Assembly (NCBI GenBank): GCA_036261915.1
Contig: DATAJX010000006.1
Span: forward strand, 248,001 to 312,000
DNA: 64,000 nt
Direction: 5' to 3'
From: DATAJX01 sp036261915
Lineage (GTDB): Bacteria > Pseudomonadota > Alphaproteobacteria > UBA2136 > UBA6156
Shown here: positions 35,733 through 43,041 of the stretch, piece after piece
How positions within the stretch are numbered: the stretch's first letter is position 1
How the letters are laid out: each line of letters begins with the position of its first letter
Program-made: the position numbers and the translations under genes
Notes under the pieces: model-generated
What the model saw: the letters and a program-made list of their open reading frames with translations, nothing else
Told to the model about the DNA's origin: nothing
The model's database searches: none

Positions 35733-36572
35733 CTATTCGGGCTTGTGCAACCACTTGAACCCGGCTTTGCCGTCGAACTGCTCGGCCAGCCAGGTAATGG
35801 CGGGCTCCAGTTCCTTTTCCAGTTCAAACGGCATGCGCAACACCACAAGGCCGCAACCGTACATGCCGCCGCCGGCGGGGTCGCTCCAGATCACCTCGGT
35901 CACCCACGTACCGGGTATGTTCAGTTTTTCGAGCCCTTCAAGCATCTCAACGTGCCGCGCGGCGGCCAGCAGCGGGTACCACACCACCACCGTGCCCTTG
36001 CTCCATATGCCGTAAATATCGTCCACCGTCGCCACGGTGGTCGCGTATTCTTCCTTCACCTCAAAACTGGGGTCGATCAGGATCATCCCGCGCTTGCTCT
36101 CGGGCGGAAGCAACGTGGGCACCACCACGTGGCCGTTGCCGTGGTACAGGTCGGCGCGCTTGTCGGCCTGCAACACATCCATCAGGCTCTGCACTTCCTG
36201 CGGGTGGGCTTCCACCGCAATGATCTTGTCGGTGTCGCGCAACATGTTTTGCGCAATGGCGGGGCTGCCCGGCACCTGCATAAGCCCCACACCGCGGTTG
36301 AACTGGCTCAGCACATCAAGGTAGCGGCTCACCGCCACCGGCATGCCGGGCTCGCCGCGGCGCGGCCACAGACGGCCCACGCCCATGCGCCACTCCATGG
36401 TCTTTTGCATTTCGGCGGCATCGACAGGGTACAGCCCGCGGCCGCTGTGGGTATCGAAGTAGGTGAACGGCGTGTCCTTTTCGGCCAGCCGCGCCAAAAT
36501 GGCGGTCTGCACGGTGTGCTTGATGACATCGGCCATGTGGCCCGCATGGTAAACGTGCTGGTATGAGAGCAT
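35733..36572 (-). CDS. rlmJ: 23S rRNA (adenine(2030)-N6)-methyltransferase RlmJ
   Basis: This 279-residue SAM-dependent methyltransferase is predicted to modify A2030 of 23S rRNA. The family start MLSYQHVYHAGHMADVIKH is present, followed by FDTHSGRGLY (SAM site). Motif IV reads LIDPSFEVKEEY; the family normally has DPPY/DPPF, so a Ser replaces the second Pro. The enzyme may still be active, but this is a key catalytic motif. AAGGCGCC precedes the ATG at 36572. It is divergent from the 36673 gene. Confidence 0.9.
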   Translation of the reverse strand: MLSYQHVYHAGHMADVIKHTVQTAILARLAEKDTPFTYFDTHSGRGLYPVDAAEMQKTMEWRMGVGRLWPRRGEPGMPVAVSRYLDVLSQFNRGVGLMQVPGSPAIAQNMLRDTDKIIAVEAHPQEVQSLMDVLQADKRADLYHGNGHVVVPTLLPPESKRGMILIDPSFEVKEEYATTVATVDDIYGIWSKGTVVVWYPLLAAARHVEMLEGLEKLNIPGTWVTEVIWSDPAGGGMYGCGLVVLRMPFELEKELEPAITWLAEQFDGKAGFKWLHKPE

Positions 36573-36672
36573 GGCGCCTTATATAGCGGGCAAACGGCAT
36601 TTGAAATAAAAAACTGCCAACGCGCCGTTCAACCCGCGCGACGGCCCTAACCGGATGGGGTAGGGGAACAGG

Positions 36673-37467
36673 GTGAGCAAGAAGCCCGACCTTATCCCGC
36701 ACTTGCGCGAGCAGCGCGAAATCCGCGAAATTTACATGCCCGCCCGGGTGCTGGCGGCCTGCATGCCCGATTGGGACAGTGTTTCCGACAACGAACTTTC
36801 GCAAGCCGTGGGCGACGCGCTGGAGCACGCCTGGTGGCACTGGCGCTGGCTGCTGGCGGTGCGCGAGCACAAGTGCCGGCTGGTGGTGGTGCAACTGCGC
36901 GACGGCAAGGGCACCGAGCTGCACCCGCACTACCAGATCGGCGACATGTTCACCCTCAGCCAGTGGCACCCCGAACGCGCCATTGCCGACGCACAAACCC
37001 TGCTGGCCAGCAGCGGCGACGGCCTGAGCTTTGACCTGCCGCTGGACGGCGACCTGGTGGCCGAACTTGAAAAGCTGGGCGAAAACCTCGGCGTCGACGG
37101 CGACGAAGGCGTGCTCGACGTCGTCATCAGCGCCATGCTGCTGCTCGACGAGGCGCACGATAAATACGTCGAGGAACTCGGCGACGATTTCTACATCGCC
37201 ACCCGGGGGCTGGAACGCGACCTCGACCGCCTGCTCGACAACCCCGACGGCCGCTGGAGCAACGATACCATGCAGATCATCGATACCCGTGGCACCGTGG
37301 CCATGAACCAGATATACACCGAAGGCCCCGGAGGCATCACCCCGCAGGGCGTGCCCATTGTTTACCAGCCCGCCGGGCTGGGTATGGGCCCGGCGTCCGA
37401 CGACGATGAAGAAGACGAAAATCCTATTGTCATCGGCGAAGAATCGGACGAAGAAAAGAATTCATGA
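36673..37467 (+). CDS. Hypothetical protein upstream of lspA
   Basis: This 264-residue soluble protein is of unknown function. The start is GTG with AGGGGAAC upstream. The N-terminal 170 residues look alpha/beta and include a Trp-rich stretch (EHAWWHWRW). The last 25 residues form a strongly acidic tail (DDDEEDENP, EESDEEKNS). Its stop overlaps the lspA start by four bases (ATGA), so the two are translationally coupled. I do not recognise the domain. Confidence 0.7.
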   Translation: MSKKPDLIPHLREQREIREIYMPARVLAACMPDWDSVSDNELSQAVGDALEHAWWHWRWLLAVREHKCRLVVVQLRDGKGTELHPHYQIGDMFTLSQWHPERAIADAQTLLASSGDGLSFDLPLDGDLVAELEKLGENLGVDGDEGVLDVVISAMLLLDEAHDKYVEELGDDFYIATRGLERDLDRLLDNPDGRWSNDTMQIIDTRGTVAMNQIYTEGPGGITPQGVPIVYQPAGLGMGPASDDDEEDENPIVIGEESDEEKNS

Positions 37468-37964
37468 AACGCACCCTTAACATCCTTACACATTACGTGC
37501 AGGCCCGCCGCAAGGGTTTGCTGGTCGGCGCAGGCATTTTGGCGGCCGACTGGGCCACCAAGTTTTTCATCGTGGGCGCCAGCGCCAGCCTGCCGTGGTG
37601 GGTGGTGCGCGACTGGTTTGCGCTGGTGCGCTGGAACAACAGGGGCATGAGCTTCAGTCTGCTCGACGACGCCGTGTGGGGCCCGGTGTTCCTCAGCGTG
37701 CTGGCGGTGGCGGCCTGCGCCGCGTTCATCCACTGGCTGGGTTCGGCCACCCGCCACTGGCAGCAAATTGGCCTTGGGCTGCTGCTGGGCGGCGCGCTGG
37801 GCAACCTGCTCGACCGGCTCACCCACGGCGCGGTCATCGATTTTGTGCTGCTGTGCGCACCCAACATCTGGTGCTTCTACGCCTTCAACGTGGCCGACGC
37901 GGCGATCACCCTTGGCGTGGTGGCCCTTTTATGGGATAACCTGCGCTACGAAGGCCGCCAATAA
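37464..37964 (+). CDS. lspA: Lipoprotein signal peptidase LspA
   Basis: This 166-residue inner-membrane aspartyl peptidase removes signal peptides from prolipoproteins. Catalytic D117 lies in GNLLDR and D145 in FNVADAAI; four transmembrane helices are visible. The start is coupled to the preceding gene. It lies directly upstream of a lipoprotein gene (BamF-like), whose precursor would be a substrate. Confidence 0.94.
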   Translation: MKRTLNILTHYVQARRKGLLVGAGILAADWATKFFIVGASASLPWWVVRDWFALVRWNNRGMSFSLLDDAVWGPVFLSVLAVAACAAFIHWLGSATRHWQQIGLGLLLGGALGNLLDRLTHGAVIDFVLLCAPNIWCFYAFNVADAAITLGVVALLWDNLRYEGRQ

Positions 37965-37997
37965 AAAGCACTAAAAAGCCAATATATTAGGGGACAC

Positions 37998-38456
37998 ATG
38001 CAAAAAACCACCAACCTCCTGTTTGTCATCGCCGGTACCGCGCTGCTGGCCGGCTGCGGCAGCACCAAACTGATCGGCGACAAAAGCCTGCCCGACGAAA
38101 CACAGGTGATTGACGGCCCCGGCCTGGTGCTGCCTCCCGATTTCGACCTGCGCCCGCCGCGCGAAGCGCAGGATTACGAAAGCATGCTCCGCACGCAAAA
38201 GAACGCCGAGGCCCAAAGCCTGATTACCGGTGTGAGCGGCACCACGGCCGGTGCCACCACCGCCCACCCCGACGACGCCTGGCTGCTGAAGCAGGCCGGC
38301 GGCACCGTGCAGCCGGGCATTCGCGACAAGCTGAGCGGCGAAGTGAAAACCGACAAGGCCAAGGCTAAGGCCGAAGCCCACAAGGACGACGGCCTGCTCA
38401 AGCGCTGGTTCAGCGGCTTTGGCAGCAGCGCCGAAGACGACGCCGACGAAGAGTAG
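37998..38456 (+). CDS. BamF-like (DUF3035) outer-membrane lipoprotein
   Basis: This 152-residue lipoprotein has the lipobox LLAGC with C20. The segment LPDETQVIDGPGLVLPPDFD followed by LRPP is the DUF3035 hallmark; in Caulobacter the family member BamF belongs to the beta-barrel assembly complex. The C-terminus is charged and ends in an acidic tail. AGGGGACAC precedes the ATG. Association with the Bam complex is inferred from the family. Confidence 0.82.
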   Translation: MQKTTNLLFVIAGTALLAGCGSTKLIGDKSLPDETQVIDGPGLVLPPDFDLRPPREAQDYESMLRTQKNAEAQSLITGVSGTTAGATTAHPDDAWLLKQAGGTVQPGIRDKLSGEVKTDKAKAKAEAHKDDGLLKRWFSGFGSSAEDDADEE

Positions 38457-38468
38457 CAGGGTAGCACC

Positions 38469-39932
38469 GTGCGCCTTGGTTACGGGCTGCTTTTACTCGC
38501 CACGTGTTTAACCGCAAACAAAGGCATGGCCATGGATATCCAGGAAGCCCAACTCGATAACGGCATGAAGGTTGTTGTGGTGCCCGACCACCGCAGCCCG
38601 GTGGTGACCCACAGCGTGTGGTACCGCGTGGGTGCCGTCGACGAACCCACCGGCGCCACCGGCATGAGCCACATGCTGGAACACCTGATGTTCAAGGGCA
38701 CGCAAAAATACCCGGCGGGGCAGATGGACAAGATCATCCAGCGCAACGGCGGCCAGCAAAATGCCTTTACCAGCTACGAGATGACCGCCTACCACCAGAC
38801 CATTTCGGCCGACAAGCTGCCGCTGATGATGGAGATCGAAGCCGACCGCATGGAAGGCCTGGTGCTGACCGACAAGGTGTTTTTACCCGAACGCCAGGTG
38901 GTGAGCGAAGAGCGCAAATGGCGCATCGAAAGCCAGCCCGCCCCCGGTTTTTACGAGCGCCTGCGCCGTGCGCACTTCCAGGTGTCGCCGTTCGGGCGCG
39001 AGGTCATCGGCTCGCGCGCCGATATCGAGGCGTACGACCTTCCCCGCATTTTAAACTGGTACACCCGCCACTACGCCCCCAATAACGCCACGCTGCTGGT
39101 GGTGGGCGATGTGGACATGGCCACCGTGCTGCCGCTGGCCAAGCAATATTACGGCGGCGAAAAGAAGCGCGACGTGCCCACGCGTAAACTCGAAACCGAG
39201 CCGCTGCGCAAGGCCGAAGTGCGGCTGGTGGAAGTGAACAAGGACGTGCAGGTGCCGGTGTACGCCCGCATGTACCGCGCCCCCAGCACCTTTGTGGGCA
39301 TGGGCGATACGCCCGGCAACCTGCACGACGCCATGGCCCTGTGGGCGCTGGGCGAAATTTTGGGCGGCAGCGACACCGCGCGACTGTACCAGCAACTGGT
39401 GGTGAAGCAGGGCCTGGCCGACGGCGCCAACGCCAACTACGACCCTACCGGCGGCTCCGAGAGCAGCCTCGATGTGTCGGTATCGCCGCGCACCGGCGTC
39501 ACGCTCGACAAGATCGATGCCGCCGTGCTGGCCGTGGTGGCCGACGTGCTCAAGTCGGGCGTCACCGAGGCCGAACTCAAGCGCGCCAAAACCAATTTAA
39601 TGGCCGACGAGATCTACAGCCTCGATAACGCCGATAACATCATGTACCGCCTGGGCAGCTGGCTTATGTCGGGCGGTACGGTCAAAAACTTCGATGCTTG
39701 GCAGCCGGTGCTCAAGGCCATCACGGTGGCCGATGTGAACGCCGCCGCGCACAAGTACCTGGTGCGGTCCGAATCGACCATGGGCGTGCTGGTGGGGAAT
39801 GAAAAGCTGCTCGGCACCCTCAAGCCCGAAGCCCCCGCCATCGTGCAACCCATGGCCGAAGCCGCCAAGGCCGCCGCCAAGCAGGCCAAGGTGCCGCCCT
39901 CGCCCGAAATGCTGAAGGCCTTTACGCACTAA
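38469..39932 (+). CDS. M16-family zinc metallopeptidase (active subunit)
   Basis: This 487-residue secreted peptidase has a signal peptide (about 1-21) and the inverted zinc motif HMLEH (H68, E71, H72), with the downstream glutamate in VVSEERKWRIE. The second M16 domain follows with the usual YQQLVVKQGLAD segment. The start is GTG 12 bp after the BamF-like gene. The partner without a zinc motif lies at 41700. Active/inactive M16 pairs form heterodimers like mitochondrial processing peptidase. The substrate is unknown. Confidence 0.92.
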   Translation: MRLGYGLLLLATCLTANKGMAMDIQEAQLDNGMKVVVVPDHRSPVVTHSVWYRVGAVDEPTGATGMSHMLEHLMFKGTQKYPAGQMDKIIQRNGGQQNAFTSYEMTAYHQTISADKLPLMMEIEADRMEGLVLTDKVFLPERQVVSEERKWRIESQPAPGFYERLRRAHFQVSPFGREVIGSRADIEAYDLPRILNWYTRHYAPNNATLLVVGDVDMATVLPLAKQYYGGEKKRDVPTRKLETEPLRKAEVRLVEVNKDVQVPVYARMYRAPSTFVGMGDTPGNLHDAMALWALGEILGGSDTARLYQQLVVKQGLADGANANYDPTGGSESSLDVSVSPRTGVTLDKIDAAVLAVVADVLKSGVTEAELKRAKTNLMADEIYSLDNADNIMYRLGSWLMSGGTVKNFDAWQPVLKAITVADVNAAAHKYLVRSESTMGVLVGNEKLLGTLKPEAPAIVQPMAEAAKAAAKQAKVPPSPEMLKAFTH

Positions 39933-39933
39933 C

Positions 39934-40797
39934 ATGCTCTGGTTGCTGGCCGCCCTCGGCACGAGTGTCACCACCTGCGCCAACGCCGAGCTTAACCGCC
40001 GTTACCAGCACGAAGGCTTCCGCCTCAACTTCTGGCGCACGTTATTGGCCGCATTGCTGTGGCTGCCGCTGGCGCTGCCGCAGCAGTGGCCCACCGGCAT
40101 CGGCTTTTACGCCGCAGCGGTGTTCGGCGGACTGGCCATGATCATCGGCAACGTCATCCAGAACCACCTGTCGGCCCGCCACAACGGCCGCGTGGCCATT
40201 TTGTGGATGCCCCTCAAGGCGCTGTTCGTTTTTGTGCTGTGGGCGGCCATCAGTCCCCCGGCGCGCCAGCATATTGTCGATAACCCCCTCACCGCCATCG
40301 CCACGCTCTCGTGCTTCGCCATCATGATCATGGCGCTCAACAGCATGCGCGCGCACGACGCCAGCTGGAAGGTCGTCAAAATGGTGCTCCCGGTGGCGGT
40401 GGTGTACGCACTGTCCGATATCTTCGCCCGCTCGGTGGTGCCCGCCGAACAGCTGCCCAACCTCATCCAGGTGTACTTCTGCGTGGCCACGGCGGTCAGC
40501 GCCGGGGTCAGCCTGCTGCTGTTCCCGCTGCGGCCCAAAAAGCATTTGCCATGGTATTCGCCGTCGCTGCTCAAGGTGGGCGCGCTGGCGGCGGTGCAAA
40601 GCACCATCAACCAAACCTGTTTTTTCGTGGCGCTCATTTACGCCCCCAACCCGGCATACGTCAGCATGATCATCCTGCTCGCGCCGCTGTGGCTGCTCAT
40701 CTACCATCGCGTACGTGGCATACCCGATAACACCAGCCCGCTGGCGGGCCTGGTCATGGCGCTGGCGGCGGGCCTGCTGCTGGGGGTAACGCTGTAA
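39934..40797 (+). CDS. Ten-helix membrane protein, DMT-superfamily-like (first of a tandem pair)
   Basis: This 287-residue polytopic protein has about ten transmembrane helices arranged in two halves like drug/metabolite transporters. The C-terminal part has YAPNPAYVSMIILLAPLWLL, closely resembling the same part of its downstream neighbour. The start codon is 1 bp after the M16 peptidase stop; its own stop overlaps the next start (TAATG). A transported substrate cannot be deduced. The placement between two M16 subunit genes suggests a functional link. Confidence 0.75.
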   Translation: MLWLLAALGTSVTTCANAELNRRYQHEGFRLNFWRTLLAALLWLPLALPQQWPTGIGFYAAAVFGGLAMIIGNVIQNHLSARHNGRVAILWMPLKALFVFVLWAAISPPARQHIVDNPLTAIATLSCFAIMIMALNSMRAHDASWKVVKMVLPVAVVYALSDIFARSVVPAEQLPNLIQVYFCVATAVSAGVSLLLFPLRPKKHLPWYSPSLLKVGALAAVQSTINQTCFFVALIYAPNPAYVSMIILLAPLWLLIYHRVRGIPDNTSPLAGLVMALAAGLLLGVTL

Positions 40798-41684
40798 TGG
40801 AAACCACCAGCCTTACCCACCTGTGGCCGTGGCTGGCGCTGGCGTTCTCGTTTTTCGGCGCGCTCATCATCGGCTGCAACCAGGCCGCGCGGCTCGAGGG
40901 CAACAACGCGGTGCTCTGGCGCCTGGCGGGTATTCTGCCGTTGGCTTTCGCCAGTCTTTTTTTCCTGCCGTGGCCGCTTGAATTCGGCGTCTACATCGGC
41001 GCCGCCACGCTGGGCGTGGTACTGGCCTTTTCCGACGTGCGCCTCTACCGCGTTTCCGCCGTGTTCGGCGCACGGCTGGCGGCGTTGTATATTCCACTCA
41101 AGATCGCCCTCGCGTTTTTGCTGTGGTCGGCCATCGCACCGTCCAGCCTGCAGATCTTTTCCAGCTCGCCCGGCAAACTGCTGATGGTCATCGGCGCGTT
41201 CACCCTGGGCTGGGTGGCGTTCGGCAATATCCGTAAAAACGACCTCTCGGCCACCGCCTTCAAGGCCCTGCTGCCGGTGGCCGCGGGCCTGGCGGCGGCC
41301 GACGTGCTGGCCAAGCTGTGCCTGCCGGTGGGGAACGAAACCACCCTGCCCGAGATATTCGGCCGCGCCGTGGCGGTGCTTACCGTGGCCGCCCTCAGCT
41401 CGGCCGCCCTGGTGGTGTGGCGGCAGGGCAAAGTGCATTGGCCCGACGGCCGCCAAACGCTCTGGGGTATTGGCCTTGGCGCGCTGCACCTGGGGGGCCT
41501 TAGCGTGCTGCTGGCGGCACTGGCGCTGGCGCCCAACCCGGGCTACGTGGGCAGCATCACCATTCTGGGCGCGGTGTGGCTGGCGGTGTATGCGCATTTT
41601 TTCCACCACGAAAAAAACAATTTGTGGGCCGGGTTGGTGCTGGTTTTTGCGGGCGGCGTGGTGGCCTTCGCCACCGGGTTCTGA
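40797..41684 (+). CDS. Ten-helix membrane protein, DMT-superfamily-like (second of the pair)
   Basis: This 295-residue protein is a divergent paralogue of the gene before it. Both end in the same pattern, here ALAPNPGYVGSITILGAVWL, and both have about ten helices. The start overlaps the upstream stop by one base. The two proteins may form a heterodimer, as paired small transporters often do. Overall identity between them looks low outside the C-terminal third, which points to an old duplication. The degenerate M16 gene begins 15 bp later. Confidence 0.73.
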   Translation: METTSLTHLWPWLALAFSFFGALIIGCNQAARLEGNNAVLWRLAGILPLAFASLFFLPWPLEFGVYIGAATLGVVLAFSDVRLYRVSAVFGARLAALYIPLKIALAFLLWSAIAPSSLQIFSSSPGKLLMVIGAFTLGWVAFGNIRKNDLSATAFKALLPVAAGLAAADVLAKLCLPVGNETTLPEIFGRAVAVLTVAALSSAALVVWRQGKVHWPDGRQTLWGIGLGALHLGGLSVLLAALALAPNPGYVGSITILGAVWLAVYAHFFHHEKNNLWAGLVLVFAGGVVAFATGF

Positions 41685-41699
41685 TACATTCGCTGCATC

Positions 41700-43040
41700 A
41701 TGCGATGGGGCACTTTCATTAACCGGTTCATGGGCGTTTGCGCCCTTGCCCTGTCGCTTATTATAGGAAGCAACGTGATGGCCCAGCCCCAGATACAACA
41801 AATTAAAACGCCCAAGGGCATCACCGTGTGGCTGGTCGAAAGCCATCAAATCCCCATCATCTCGCTCGAGGTCGATTTCCGCGCGGGCAGCGCGTACGAC
41901 CCCAAGGGGCACGAAGGCCTCGCCAACTTCACCGCCACCCTGCTCGACGAGGGCTCGGGCAATATGGACGCCAACGCGTTCAAGGAAGCGCTCGACGACA
42001 TCGGTGCCCGCCTTGGCGCCAACGCCGACACCACCGACCTCAACATCACCCTCAACACGCTTACCGAAAACCGCGCCGCCGCCTTCAAACTGCTGGGCCA
42101 AAGCCTGCAAAGCCCCCGCTTCGACGACGAAGCCGTGGTGCGCATGCGCACCTCCATCCTCTCCGGCCTCAAGCGGGCCGAAGAAGACCCGGGCACCGTC
42201 GCCAGCCGCGCCTATTACAAAAAAACCTTCGGTACCCACCCGTATGCCCACCCGGTGCAGGGCACGCCCGCCAGCGTGGCCAAATTCAACGGCCAACTGG
42301 CGCGCGAGTTCTGGGCCAAAAACGTCAACCGCGCCAACATGGTGGTCAGCGTGGTGGGCGACATCACCGCCGCCGAGGTTGAAAAACTGGTCGACGAAAG
42401 CCTGGGCAACCTGCCCGCGGGCACGGTTAAAAACCCCGACTTCAAGGCCCCCGCCAAACCGGTGGCCGCCAGCGTCACGCACATCCAAAAAGACGTGCCG
42501 CAGGCCAGCGTCATCATGGGCCACTTCGGCCTGCCGCGCAGCCATCCCGATTTCTGGAACATGCTGGTGGCCAACGAGTTGCTCGGCGGCGGCGTGCTGA
42601 CCAGCCGCCTGTACAAAAGCGTGCGCGAAGAACACGGCCTGGCCTACAGCGTGCGCAGCGGCAACTACCCGCTGCCCGGCGCGGGCGACTGGCAGGTGAG
42701 CGTCGAAACCGGCAACGCCACCACCCAGCAGGCCATCGCGCTCATCCGCAAGGAGATCGAGCGCATGCGCACCACCGAAGTCGACGCCAAGGAGTTCAAC
42801 GACGTCATCGATTACCTCGTCGGCTCGTTCCCCCTGCGCACCGACACCAACCGCAAAATTCTGGGTTACCTGAGCATGATGCAGATGGAAAACCTAGGCC
42901 CCGATTACATGACCAACTGGGTCGAGCGCGTCAAAGCCGTCAAGCCGGCCGACATCCAGCGCGTGGCGAAAGAATATTTCCACCCCGATGCCATGGCGCT
43001 TGTCATCGTCGGCGACGGGCCAGCCCTCAAGGCCAAATAA
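41700..43040 (+). CDS. M16-family protein without zinc motif (regulatory subunit)
   Basis: This 446-residue exported M16 protein has a signal peptide (about 1-28). Where the active subunit has HMLEH, this one reads GLANFTATLLDE, so zinc cannot bind. The substrate-grip region of the second domain is intact: LTSRLYKSVREEHGLAYS. This is the normal pattern for the inactive partner in an M16 heterodimer. xseA starts two bases after its stop. Confidence 0.9.
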   Translation: MRWGTFINRFMGVCALALSLIIGSNVMAQPQIQQIKTPKGITVWLVESHQIPIISLEVDFRAGSAYDPKGHEGLANFTATLLDEGSGNMDANAFKEALDDIGARLGANADTTDLNITLNTLTENRAAAFKLLGQSLQSPRFDDEAVVRMRTSILSGLKRAEEDPGTVASRAYYKKTFGTHPYAHPVQGTPASVAKFNGQLAREFWAKNVNRANMVVSVVGDITAAEVEKLVDESLGNLPAGTVKNPDFKAPAKPVAASVTHIQKDVPQASVIMGHFGLPRSHPDFWNMLVANELLGGGVLTSRLYKSVREEHGLAYSVRSGNYPLPGAGDWQVSVETGNATTQQAIALIRKEIERMRTTEVDAKEFNDVIDYLVGSFPLRTDTNRKILGYLSMMQMENLGPDYMTNWVERVKAVKPADIQRVAKEYFHPDAMALVIVGDGPALKAK

Positions 43041-43041
43041 C

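Noticed and set aside
40701..42635. 644-codon minus-strand open frame opposite the M16/membrane genes
   Set aside because: It is low in complexity, spans several certain genes and has no translation signal.
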